Assembly: GCA_902600395.1 (NCBI GenBank)
Contig: CACKJL010000013.1
Coordinates: 1 to 22,279 of the forward strand
Direction of reading: 5' to 3'
DNA length: 22,279 nucleotides
Origin: an uncultured Prochlorococcus sp.
GTDB lineage: Bacteria > Cyanobacteriota > Cyanobacteriia > PCC-6307 > Cyanobiaceae
How positions within the stretch are numbered: the first letter of the stretch is position 1; the number at the start of each line of letters is the position of its first letter. Shown in pieces: positions 13,800 to 21,706 of this stretch. The position numbers were made by a program, and so were the translations under genes. The notes below the pieces were generated by a model. That model searched no databases, was not told the origin of the DNA, and was given only the letters and a program-made list of their open reading frames with translations.

Positions 13800-14507
13800 T
13801 TAAAAGGCTCCGCCAGAAGGCATCAAAGTCAAGTCTTCGATCAATTGTGATTCAGGTTTTTGAGCCATGTAGAGAATAGTTTCTGACACCTCTTTTGAGG
13901 AGAGCATAGAAGTTCTATCAAAATCAGAATTGATTGATTCGGAATCCCAAAGAGGAGTATTTACTGAACCAAGAGTTATTGTGCACGCTCTTATTGAATT
14001 AGATCTCTCCTCCTCCCTCAAGCATTTAGTAAACATAGCCAGTGCAGATTTTGAAACACAATAAGCTCCCCAATGGGGAAATGCATTATAAGAGGCATGA
14101 CTACTAACATTGATAACTAGACCACCATTTTTTCTCATTTGAGGAATTATTGAACTACAAATTTGAAAAACACTTGTGAGGTTTATTTGAATAGTTTGTT
14201 CCCATTGACCTAATGCCGTTTCAACTAAAGGGCCATTAAATGCGCAACCGGCATTATTTATCAATACTGTAGGGCACCCATACTTCTCAATTGCTTCTTT
14301 AACACAATGCTCTATTTCTAGAGGATTAGATAAATCGCACTTTACTAGGTTAATTTTTGATTTAGTAGTCAACAATTCACTCCTTAGTTTCTCCATTAGA
14401 TCCATATTCCTGGAGAGTAAGATTAAATCCCAGCCAGCATTAGCAAAAGTAATTGCGGTAGATCTACCAATACCTTTCGTAGCACCGGTTATAAAAGCTA
14501 GTTTCAA
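13800..14507 (-). CDS. Short-chain dehydrogenase/reductase (SDR)
   Basis: A classical SDR oxidoreductase of 235 residues from the chosen start. The NAD(P) motif TGATKGIG (7-14), NNAG (84-87), the catalytic serine region NVSSHAS (133-139) and the YCVSK pair (Y149, K153) are all present, so it should be active; the substrate cannot be read from the sequence. The best start is TTG at 14507, one base after the accA stop, which starts the protein MKLAFITGATKG; the frame also opens further into accA (TTG at 14549), but that extension is not SDR-like. It is the last gene of the ado-aar-accA group, so a role in fatty acid or fatty aldehyde chemistry is plausible (inference). Confidence 0.88.
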   Translation of the reverse strand: MKLAFITGATKGIGRSTAITFANAGWDLILLSRNMDLMEKLRSELLTTKSKINLVKCDLSNPLEIEHCVKEAIEKYGCPTVLINNAGCAFNGPLVETALGQWEQTIQINLTSVFQICSSIIPQMRKNGGLVINVSSHASYNAFPHWGAYCVSKSALAMFTKCLREEERSNSIRACTITLGSVNTPLWDSESINSDFDRTSMLSSKEVSETILYMAQKPESQLIEDLTLMPSGGAF

Positions 14508-14508
14508 T

Positions 14509-15516
14509 TTATTCAGTTTTTTGTGGGATTTCACTATAAATCTCTTCAATATTATTTGCTTCGATAAATTTACCTAAAACCCTAAATTTTTTGTATCTTT
14601 CCTCAATTAATTCGTCTTCAGGCATTTTCAGTAAAGCATTAAGATGTTTCTCAATAGCCTCTTTTAGTGTGTTGCCAGCATCTAAAGGAGCCCAATTATT
14701 CCCACCAGAAGGTTCTGGTAATACCTCATCTATAATCCCCAATTTGAGTAAGTCTTTACCTGTAATTTTAAGTGCTGATGCAGCTTCTGGTGCCTTCGCA
14801 GCATCTCTCCACAAAATTGATGCACATGCTTCCGGACTAGCAACTGTGTAAACACTGTGTTCGAACATTAGTAACCTATCGGCAACACCTATTCCAAGTG
14901 CGCCTCCGGAACCTCCTTCTCCAATGACAGTAGCCACAATTGGGACTTTCAATCCAAACATCTCTCGAAGGTTTCTTGCAATCGCTTCACCTTGACCTTG
15001 TTCTTCAGCCTTTAAACCAGCATAAGCTCCAGGAGTATCAATAAATGTAAGAATTGGCAAAGAAAATCTATTTGCATGCTGCATTAATCTAAGAGCTTTT
15101 CTGTAACCTCCTGGTTTTGCCATGCCAAAGTTTCTTACTACATTTTCTTTTGTGTCTCTTCCTTTCTGATGCCCTAACATCAACACTGGTCTATTATTTA
15201 TCGAACCTATCCCACCAATTAGTGCCATATCATCGCCACCATTTCTGTCTCCATGTAATTCTATCCAGTCATCACAAAACATTTGAACAAAATCCAACGT
15301 ACTTGGTCTTTGAGGATGTCTAGCTACCTGAATCTTTTGAGCAGGGGTGAGAGATTTAAATATTTCTTCTCTTCTCCTAGCAGCTAAGGTTTCAAGCTGC
15401 AGAAGCTGTTGACTAACATCTACTTCTGAATCTCGAGCTAATTCTTTAATTTGCTCTATCTGCTTCTCAAGTTCAACAAGAGGCTTTTCAAAATCAAGGA
15501 GGTAACGTTTAGCCAT
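14509..15516 (-). CDS. accA: Acetyl-CoA carboxylase carboxyltransferase subunit alpha
   Basis: AccA and AccD form the carboxyltransferase that moves CO2 from carboxybiotin to acetyl-CoA, giving malonyl-CoA for fatty acid synthesis. The 335-residue protein begins with the coiled helical N-terminus typical of AccA (LDFEKPLVELEKQIEQIKEL). The crotonase-fold core follows, with FCDDWIELHGDR, GRDTKENVVRNFGM, FIDTPGAYAG, and the oxyanion region IGEGGSGGALGIGVAD then SPEACASILWRD. The start is ATG. It lies 3 bases after aar and one base before the following dehydrogenase, a tight arrangement that suggests one transcript linking malonyl-CoA supply to acyl-ACP use. Confidence 0.97.
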   Translation of the reverse strand: MAKRYLLDFEKPLVELEKQIEQIKELARDSEVDVSQQLLQLETLAARRREEIFKSLTPAQKIQVARHPQRPSTLDFVQMFCDDWIELHGDRNGGDDMALIGGIGSINNRPVLMLGHQKGRDTKENVVRNFGMAKPGGYRKALRLMQHANRFSLPILTFIDTPGAYAGLKAEEQGQGEAIARNLREMFGLKVPIVATVIGEGGSGGALGIGVADRLLMFEHSVYTVASPEACASILWRDAAKAPEAASALKITGKDLLKLGIIDEVLPEPSGGNNWAPLDAGNTLKEAIEKHLNALLKMPEDELIEERYKKFRVLGKFIEANNIEEIYSEIPQKTE

Positions 15517-15519
15517 AAT

Positions 15520-16560
15520 TTAAACAGTTAATACTTTAGGCTGCTTATCAAGTCCAATCGCAGAAAAACCATGCTTTAAAGATGCTGCTCCAATAAACTC
15601 CATCTTTTCAAGAGAAATGTTATTTCTTCCCCAACTAAAGTTTGTATGACACTTTTCAAATTCTAAAATCATAGCTTCTGCAAAGCAAGCAAACATCTCT
15701 CGCTGAGGGTTTTGCATTTCCGCAAGTTCCATCATATTCCAACCAATATCATTGAAAAACTCTACTATACCTCCTTTTAAAACATGAATATTTTCACCCT
15801 GAAATTTCTCATCAAGATTTTTGGGGTATCCGCCATCAATCATTAAACATGGTTTTTTTAAGTTATCTGTATCAATTTCAATAGTTTTGGGCATACTTGC
15901 AACCCATACAACAATATCCGCCTGAGGCAATGCCTCATTTAAGCTTGTTACGGTGCCACCATCTAATTCTTTTTGTAACAGCGCTAGTGGTTCTTGTTGT
16001 CTTGCTACCATAAGAAGTTCTGAAATCCCAGTTTTATTGATAAGCCATCTACAAACAGCACTACCAATATCACCTGTAGCACCAATTACAGCAACAGTTG
16101 CTTTTTTAAGGTCTATCCCAATGCGGGGCGCATTTATTTCTAGTTGCTTACAAATAACCCAGGCGGTATGAGTATTGCCAGTAGTAAACCTTTCCCACTC
16201 TAATGAAGTATTTCTAATTTGTTTATGCTGAAGAAGATTAAAATTCTCAAAAATAATAGAAGTAAATCCTCCTAAAGCGGTAATGTTAATCCCTTTTTTC
16301 TGAGCTAGTTCCATCGCATTTAGTACTTTTCTTCTAGCCGTTTTAAACCTAGAAAGCATTTCAGGAACAAAGCAGGAATCTATATAAGAACCTTCAATAG
16401 ATATTCCAGTAGCACTCTTAACCTCTACATTTTCAACAAGCTGAGGAGGAGCAGTACACCAAACATCCAAGTCGCCATCAGCAATATGATCAAAGCCTAG
16501 CATCGAAGCTTTTCTTTTTGCATCTTCAAAACTGGTTGAGTGGCCTATTAACCCAAACAT
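15520..16560 (-). CDS. aar: Long-chain acyl-ACP reductase (AAR)
   Basis: AAR reduces acyl-ACP (or acyl-CoA) with NADPH to a fatty aldehyde, the substrate for ADO in cyanobacterial alkane synthesis. The 346-residue product has the family N-terminus FGLIGHSTSFEDA, the nucleotide-binding motif GATGDIGSA (160-168) and the active cysteine C292 in REMFACFAEAM. Length and motifs are complete. It starts with ATG, 108 bases after ado, on the same strand. TATAGA at 16585-16580 (minus) could be a -10 for a separate aar promoter. The following accA starts 3 bases after its stop. Confidence 0.96.
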   Translation of the reverse strand: MFGLIGHSTSFEDAKRKASMLGFDHIADGDLDVWCTAPPQLVENVEVKSATGISIEGSYIDSCFVPEMLSRFKTARRKVLNAMELAQKKGINITALGGFTSIIFENFNLLQHKQIRNTSLEWERFTTGNTHTAWVICKQLEINAPRIGIDLKKATVAVIGATGDIGSAVCRWLINKTGISELLMVARQQEPLALLQKELDGGTVTSLNEALPQADIVVWVASMPKTIEIDTDNLKKPCLMIDGGYPKNLDEKFQGENIHVLKGGIVEFFNDIGWNMMELAEMQNPQREMFACFAEAMILEFEKCHTNFSWGRNNISLEKMEFIGAASLKHGFSAIGLDKQPKVLTV

Positions 16561-16668
16561 TTAAAATTTATAAATGGTTTCTATACGATGTTATGAACAA
16601 TAGCACAGAGGTAACTACTTAAATAGGATTGATTAATTATTAAAATTCTTAATTAATTAGAAATGTAA

Positions 16669-17397
16669 TTAGACGATTGCTGCCATAGCCATTCTTGCAA
16701 TTTCTCTATTATCTAGACCTATTTCCATCAATGTATCTTGATAAGCAATCATAAATTCTTCCATTAATTCTTCTCTGTCCATAGCTAAAACTGATGCGTC
16801 ATCTGCTACTTCATCTAACATCTTTTTAATTAACGGAAGATTAACCTTATTAGCTTCCATTAATTCCTCTTTACAAATAGATAAATTCTTTTTAAGCCAC
16901 TCTTGACCATAATTTAAATGCAGATATTCATCTTTAACCACTCCCTCTGTTATTTTTTTTGCAAAAGGATCCGCAACTCTTATATAGACGTTATAAGCAG
17001 AAATTGCAAATGCTTCAATTAAGATAGCTTGTATTAAAAGGCATGTTGTTAAATTTCCTTTTTCAAGAGCAACTTGAAAATTACCATGTAATTTAGAAAA
17101 GAATTTTTTTGCAAATTCCATATCAGCTACTACACCTAAATTTCTTCCGCATGCAGTAAAGCCTTTTTTATGCTTCATTTCCATTCTCGCCAATTTAGTT
17201 AACTCCTCTAACTCATTTGGAATTAAAGTTGCTATTGAAATGTAATTATCATGAGCCTCTTGCTCTCCCTCTATAACAATTGCATTTATTCTGCTATATG
17301 CATCCTTGTAAGAATCTGTAGTGAAGTCGGGCAAATCTAAAGATATCGGATTAGTCGATTCTTCAATAGTTTTTTTATTTGATTCTAGAGTTTGCAT
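16669..17397 (-). CDS. ado: Aldehyde deformylating oxygenase (alkane synthase, ADO)
   Basis: ADO converts fatty aldehydes to alkanes (mainly C15/C17) and formate, using O2 and reduced ferredoxin at a di-iron centre. The product from ATG 17397 is 242 residues, all helical and ferritin-like. The metal ligands are complete: E45 (EGEQEAHDNY), E73 and H76 (RMEMKHKKGF), E128 (LIEAF), E157 and H160 (KDEYLHLNYG). These numbers equal those of the structurally known Prochlorococcus MIT9313 enzyme, which supports this start over the in-frame ATG at 17424 (nine more residues). It is followed by aar on the same strand, its usual partner. The alkanes go to membranes. Confidence 0.97.
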   Translation of the reverse strand: MQTLESNKKTIEESTNPISLDLPDFTTDSYKDAYSRINAIVIEGEQEAHDNYISIATLIPNELEELTKLARMEMKHKKGFTACGRNLGVVADMEFAKKFFSKLHGNFQVALEKGNLTTCLLIQAILIEAFAISAYNVYIRVADPFAKKITEGVVKDEYLHLNYGQEWLKKNLSICKEELMEANKVNLPLIKKMLDEVADDASVLAMDREELMEEFMIAYQDTLMEIGLDNREIARMAMAAIV

Positions 17398-17508
17398 GTC
17401 AGTAATCTTTAGCTCATTATGCATGAATATTACACGATTATAGAGAGTTTATTTAAATATCATGAAAATAGTTTCAATTGTTAAGTCACATTTTTCACTT
17501 AAACTTAT

Positions 17509-18303
17509 TTAAGAATTGTTTGGCCAATCTGATTGCATCAGATTCATAATCAATTTGAACCAATGATTAATCAATAATTCCTTTAAATTTTTCCCTAAAG
17601 ACTCATTTGCTCCTCTACTATCTCCAATAACACCTGATTCACTGAAATCCTCAGTAAGCCAAGCAGTAGGCGCATTGCCCTCAAGACTCCAGCCTTCAGG
17701 GATCTCTGCTTTATTACCCTCATTTGGGCGTTCATCACCTACTAATTCTGGTTTCAATGCCAGCATCAAACTTGTTTCAGCTAAAGAAGCATGAAGCCCA
17801 TCCTCAATCTCAGTTTTTGTTAACAATTCATTCAATCCATTCACACCACTCCATAAGAAACAGGGGAAAACTGCCATCCCTGGTGCGACACTTCTTAGCT
17901 CTCTTGCAGCTGTGTTTAATAGTGAAATTTGACCTCCATGTCCGTTAATTAATATCAATCTTTTAAAACCCATTTCAGATAATTGACCTCCGACTTCTTT
18001 TATCATTTGGGTTATTAAACTTGAAGAAAGTGAAATTGTACCGGCAAAACCCTTATGTTCTGGAGAAAAACCAATATATTGGGTTGGAAGTCTTTTTAAT
18101 GGAATATCGGCAGAAAATAATTTGAAAACTTCGCTAATAATTTCATCAACAAAAATACTGTCTGTAGCAAGAGGCAAATGCGGCCCGTGTTGCTCAACAG
18201 CACCGAATGGCCAAATCACTGTTGATCTTTTGTTTTTTGCAACACACTCAATTTCTTGCCAATTTAAATATTCAAATCTATTAGGTATTGGTTTAAAGTT
18301 CAT
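17509..18303 (-). CDS. Creatininase-family amidohydrolase
   Basis: A metal-dependent amidohydrolase of the creatininase/MftE/FAPy-deformylase superfamily. The 264-residue protein shows the metal-binding pattern WPFGAVEQHGPHLPLATD (E37, H39, D48), the glycine-rich NGHGG (120-124, H122) and the last ligand region HASLAETS (E176). All expected ligands are present, so it should be an active enzyme, but the substrate in cyanobacteria is not known; creatinine itself is unlikely. It starts with ATG, divergent from the S1-domain gene with 66 bases between, and lies 111 bases upstream of the chosen ado start on the same strand. Confidence 0.88.
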   Translation of the reverse strand: MNFKPIPNRFEYLNWQEIECVAKNKRSTVIWPFGAVEQHGPHLPLATDSIFVDEIISEVFKLFSADIPLKRLPTQYIGFSPEHKGFAGTISLSSSLITQMIKEVGGQLSEMGFKRLILINGHGGQISLLNTAARELRSVAPGMAVFPCFLWSGVNGLNELLTKTEIEDGLHASLAETSLMLALKPELVGDERPNEGNKAEIPEGWSLEGNAPTAWLTEDFSESGVIGDSRGANESLGKNLKELLINHWFKLIMNLMQSDWPNNS

Positions 18304-18322
18304 TAATTTTAATTTTGAGTAC

Positions 18323-18341
18323 TAACATTTAGAGTATGTTA
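18323..18341. promoter_or_regulatory. Inverted repeat in a divergent promoter region
   Basis: TAACAT (18323-18328) and ATGTTA (18336-18341) are an inverted repeat with a 7-base spacer, inside the 66-base gap between the divergent creatininase-family and S1-domain genes. It could be an operator or a weak hairpin. No regulator is recognised. Confidence 0.25.
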
Positions 18342-18369
18342 ATAATTAATTATTCTTATTTTACCTACG

Positions 18370-19575
18370 ATGGGAGTCAGTAATAAAAATGCCCAAGATA
18401 ATATTCAACCAAAGGGCAATAAAAAACCTCTTCAGGTACTTCACATAAGCAAGAAAGATACCCAAAAAATAGATAATGAGCAAACCAATTCGCAAGAAGA
18501 AATTAAAAAAGAAGAAATCGCAATCAAACCGCAAATCATTAAAAATGATTCAGTAAAAAAAATTGAGGACAATAATGAAAACACCAAGGATTTTGATAGT
18601 TCTCAACAAAATTTAACTCAACAAGACTTAAATAGACCCCTTGATTTTTCTGAGCAAAACACAGATTTTCAGTTAGAAAGAACAGTTGATGAATTCGATT
18701 TTGATGAAAGTGCTTTTTTGGAGGCTTTAAATGCAAATGAGCCAATTGGGGCTACAGGAGAAACAATTTCAGGTAAGGTTATAGCAATCGAAAGTGATGG
18801 ACTATATGTTGACATTGGTGGAAAAGCACCTGGTTATATGCCAAAAAAAGAATGTGGATTAGGAGTAATCACTAACTTTAAAGAAAAGTTTTCTATAGGC
18901 CTTGAAATGGAAGTTTTGGTTATCAAAGAACAAAATGCTGATGGGATGGTAACAGTGAGCGCTAGGGCATTAATTCTCAGGCAAAGTTGGGAGAAAGTAT
19001 CAAGTTCCGCAAAAAATGGAGAATTAATTAACGTTTTAATTAATGGATTTAATAGAGGTGGGCTTACTTGTGATGTAGATGGATTAAGAGGATTCATCCC
19101 AAGATCCCAACTTGAAGATGGTCAAGATTATCAATCTTTTGTTGGCAAAACTCTAAAAGTAGCGTTTCTTGAGGTGAATCCAGAATCCAGAAAATTAGTT
19201 CTCTCTGAAAAGAAAGCATCATTAGTCTCTAAACTTACAAGTTTAGAATTAGGTCAATTAATTGAAGGAGAAGTTCTAGCAGTAAAACCATATGGCTTCT
19301 TTATAGATTTAGGTGGAGCTAGTGGACTTCTTCATCAATCCTCACTAACAAATGGATCGATTCGTTCTTTAAGAGAAGTCTTTAGAGAAGGGGAAATGAT
19401 AAAAGCTTTAATATCTGAAATAGACCTCGAAAAAGGTCGTATTGGTCTCAATACAGCACTCTTAGAAAACTCTGCGGGAGAATTAATTATTGATAAGCGA
19501 AAAGTTATGCAAGAAGCTACAGAGAGAGCACTAAAAACTAAAGCACTCTTCGATAAAAAAGAACAAGATAAATGA
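18370..19575 (+). CDS. rps1b: S1-domain RNA-binding protein, ribosomal protein S1 homologue
   Basis: A cyanobacterial S1 paralogue with three S1 (OB-fold) RNA-binding domains, at about 128-200, 217-281 and 294-362 of 401 residues. The GETISGKV-type start of domain 1, GLRGFIPRSQL in domain 2 and SGLLHQSSL in domain 3 are clear. The first about 125 residues are a low-complexity extension rich in K, E, N and Q, probably disordered. Bacterial S1 usually has more domains, so this is the shorter cyanobacterial form; it could act in translation initiation, mRNA binding, or as an auxiliary factor. It starts with ATG and overlaps the next gene by 4 bases (ATGA), so coupling to the Tab2-like protein is likely. 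Confidence 0.9.
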   Translation: MGVSNKNAQDNIQPKGNKKPLQVLHISKKDTQKIDNEQTNSQEEIKKEEIAIKPQIIKNDSVKKIEDNNENTKDFDSSQQNLTQQDLNRPLDFSEQNTDFQLERTVDEFDFDESAFLEALNANEPIGATGETISGKVIAIESDGLYVDIGGKAPGYMPKKECGLGVITNFKEKFSIGLEMEVLVIKEQNADGMVTVSARALILRQSWEKVSSSAKNGELINVLINGFNRGGLTCDVDGLRGFIPRSQLEDGQDYQSFVGKTLKVAFLEVNPESRKLVLSEKKASLVSKLTSLELGQLIEGEVLAVKPYGFFIDLGGASGLLHQSSLTNGSIRSLREVFREGEMIKALISEIDLEKGRIGLNTALLENSAGELIIDKRKVMQEATERALKTKALFDKKEQDK

Positions 19576-20477
19576 ACATTAATAAAAAAATGGAATCAAG
19601 TCTTAAATTAAAAATTTCAGATTGGGAATTAGACTTTTACTCAAGGCCAATTATTGAATCAAATGGAAAAAAAAGGTGGGAATTAATTATCTGCTCTACA
19701 AGAAGTTATAAGACACAAGATGTTTTTCTTTGGAATAAAAAGTGCCCTGCTAATGAAGTTAATTCAGTTTGGCTTACAAAGGCGCTAAATGAAGCAATAA
19801 GTGAAGCAAAAAAACAAGGGTGGGAGAAACCTTCTTTAGTTCGATTCTGGAGGTCGTCAATGAAATCCATCATTAAGAAATCTTTGGAGGCCGTAAGTAT
19901 TGAGGCTATTGTAAGTAGGAGAACTTACGATTTACTAGATAGAATCGAATTTCTTGAAAAAGAGATTTATCCAAAGGAAAAAGGTTATGTAAGAGGTGTA
20001 TTAGCTCCTACTTTTACTTCTAAAATTGACAACTCTCCTACACCTTTACCAGAAGCCGTAAGAGGTGATGCTTTAACTATCTCTGAAATATCAATTGGCG
20101 AATTAAAATCAGCAGAAAATTGGCCTATGGAATTTGGAGATATTTTCCCAATTCATCAAGATTTAGATGAAAATTACTTAGTTCCAGGATTAAGACTTTT
20201 TAGCAAAGATAGATCTTTGGCACTTTCTGCATGGTTTAGTTGTTTAGAACCTATTAAATTAGTCGTAAATAAGAACCAACTCATACTTGAAGCTTCTGAA
20301 GATGATAAGTGGCTGGTAACTGATTTACCAGAAAAAGATGCAAGCATTTTGAATACAAAGTTTTTGGAAAATAAAAAAAATTCTTTTGGTTATCAATTTA
20401 TTTCCATACAGTCAACGCCGTATGTCGAAAAATTTGCAGGATTCTGGATCTTAAGAGATATTGAATTAATTTCATAA
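19572..20477 (+). CDS. Tab2/Atab2-family RNA-binding protein
   Basis: A homologue of Tab2 (Chlamydomonas) and Atab2 (Arabidopsis), which bind RNA and are needed for translation of photosystem I mRNAs such as psaB. The 301-residue product shows WELDFYSRPI...GKKRWELIIC (about 18-42), VRFWRSSM, and LPEAVRGDALTISEISIGEL toward the middle, all typical of the family. There is no membrane segment or signal peptide. The ATG at 19572 overlaps the S1 gene stop (ATGA); a second ATG at 19590 would give MESSLKLKISDWELDF. The link to an S1-domain gene suggests a translation-related role; the target RNA in this organism is not known. Confidence 0.9.
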   Translation: MNINKKMESSLKLKISDWELDFYSRPIIESNGKKRWELIICSTRSYKTQDVFLWNKKCPANEVNSVWLTKALNEAISEAKKQGWEKPSLVRFWRSSMKSIIKKSLEAVSIEAIVSRRTYDLLDRIEFLEKEIYPKEKGYVRGVLAPTFTSKIDNSPTPLPEAVRGDALTISEISIGELKSAENWPMEFGDIFPIHQDLDENYLVPGLRLFSKDRSLALSAWFSCLEPIKLVVNKNQLILEASEDDKWLVTDLPEKDASILNTKFLENKKNSFGYQFISIQSTPYVEKFAGFWILRDIELIS

Positions 20478-21282
20478 ATTCAGTTTAGGAGCAGGAACTA
20501 TTCCTTACAAAGAAATATATTTCTCAAAAGATGAAATTTATATTCAAAACAAAAAATTTGAGTATTATTCATCACCCATTCTTAGTCAAAATAATTTCAA
20601 ACATGCATACTTCACGAAGTCTTGCTCTGAGAAATTTCTTCAATTATTAGGGAATCACTTTAATGAAAATTCCATAAATTGTGTTTCCAATCAAATTCAC
20701 AGTAATGTAATAGTGTTTGGATCTCATTCGCAAAAAGGAACTAAAACTGATGCAGATGGTCTTGTTGGCAATAAATGCAGTCAAAACTTATGGGTTTACA
20801 CAGCTGATTGTATGCCAATATTTTTTGCAGATAAAAGGACAAGAAATGTAGCAAGCTTGCATTGTGGAAGAAAAGGTTTAGAAAAAAAAATAATAAAAAA
20901 TCTGGTAAAAATTTTCGATACTTTTGGGACATCTAGAGATGACTTACTTGTTGCAATAGGACCAGCGATTTCTAAGGAACATTATCTTGTTGATAAAATG
21001 ACACTCAAAGAATTTTATATAAAGGCCGAAAACAAAAACATTATTGTCAAATTGAATAAAACTAAAAAAGATTTTTGTTTTAATGATTCAAATCAATTCA
21101 GAGAGCAAAACTTAAATCAACTTGATCTAAAAAGATCTGCCTATAGACAACTTTTAAATGAGAACATCCCTCATACAAATATAGACATCTCAAATTTATG
21201 CACATACAAATTCAATAATGAATTTTATTCCTGGAGAAGGAGCAAAACAATCTCAAGACAATGGAATCTTATTTGCTCATAA
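20470..21282 (+). CDS. Laccase-domain (PgeF/YfiH) family protein; start unresolved
   Basis: Family proteins are small metal enzymes (peptidoglycan editing factor, purine nucleosidase activities reported). The frame carries the three expected metal ligands: His in NQIHSN (codon 20698-20700), Cys in YTADCMPIFF, and His in ASLHCGRKG, where most relatives have HAGWRG. The N-terminal family strand HAYFTKSCSE lies at about 20611-20640. The frame is open from 20470 to 21282 (270 codons), but it contains no ATG, GTG or TTG before GTG 20713, and that GTG would remove the first ligand. Initiation may use ATT (20500) or ATA (20515), or a +1 frameshift from the preceding Tab2-like gene, which ends at 20477. 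A mutation or sequence error is also possible. It ends 6 bases from a convergent gene. Confidence 0.8.
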   Translation, partial: FHKFSLGAGTIPYKEIYFSKDEIYIQNKKFEYYSSPILSQNNFKHAYFTKSCSEKFLQLLGNHFNENSINCVSNQIHSNVIVFGSHSQKGTKTDADGLVGNKCSQNLWVYTADCMPIFFADKRTRNVASLHCGRKGLEKKIIKNLVKIFDTFGTSRDDLLVAIGPAISKEHYLVDKMTLKEFYIKAENKNIIVKLNKTKKDFCFNDSNQFREQNLNQLDLKRSAYRQLLNENIPHTNIDISNLCTYKFNNEFYSWRRSKTISRQWNLICS

Positions 21283-21288
21283 AGATAA

Positions 21289-21639
21289 TTAACTTGGACA
21301 AATTTTACTACTTAAGTTTTTAGAGACCAATAATTCCGTCATCTCCTTAGTACCTCTAATATTAAAAACTTTGGCTATCAAAACATTTTCTTTGAAACCA
21401 AAAGGCTTTATTTTCACTTTGCTCCCCCTTGGAAATTCACCCTTAAGTAAATTAGTTGCTTCAATCTCATCATTTTCATTTACATCTACACAAAATAATC
21501 CAATAGTTAAATTTCTATTTTGATCCCCCACCAAAATAGTGTTTGAACTTTTAATTTGAAGAATTTCGGCCGAGTTTACTATTACAGGATTAAGAACAAT
21601 CCAACATATTATAATTAATATTTTTGCTAATTTTTTCAA
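21289..21639 (-). CDS. Secreted thermonuclease-fold protein without catalytic residues
   Basis: A 116-residue protein with a signal peptide (basic start KKLAK, hydrophobic 7-21, likely cut after NSA at 24). The mature part resembles a short staphylococcal-nuclease-like barrel: ILQIKSSNTILVGDQNRNLTIGLFCVDV, then a helix with ATNLLKGEF, GSKVKIKPFGFKENVLIAKVF, and MTELLVSKNLSSKIC. The arginine and glutamate expected at the catalytic site of true SNases are not seen, so it is probably a binding protein rather than a nuclease (inference). The apparent start is TTG. It ends 6 bases from the convergent laccase-domain gene and lies 67 bases downstream of ilvB on the same strand. Confidence 0.75.
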   Translation of the reverse strand: MKKLAKILIIICWIVLNPVIVNSAEILQIKSSNTILVGDQNRNLTIGLFCVDVNENDEIEATNLLKGEFPRGSKVKIKPFGFKENVLIAKVFNIRGTKEMTELLVSKNLSSKICPS

Positions 21640-21678
21640 TTCAGAAATATCTAAGTTTTTAAATTATCTTAAAGTTAA

Positions 21679-21705
21679 TTTTTTAAAATGAGGAATTTTA
21701 AAAAA
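21679..21705 (-). terminator. AT-only hairpin directly after ilvB
   Basis: Bases 21679-21689 and 21695-21705 form a perfect 11-bp stem with a 5-base loop, beginning 1 base after the ilvB stop on the minus strand. The stem holds no GC pair and no long U-run follows, so termination would be weak. It may instead be a 3'-end or stabilising structure. Confidence 0.35.
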
Positions 21706-21706
21706 A

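Noticed and set aside
20713..21282. Laccase-domain gene starting at GTG 20713.
   Set aside because: This start would cut off the first metal ligand and the conserved N-terminal strand, which are encoded in the same frame upstream.
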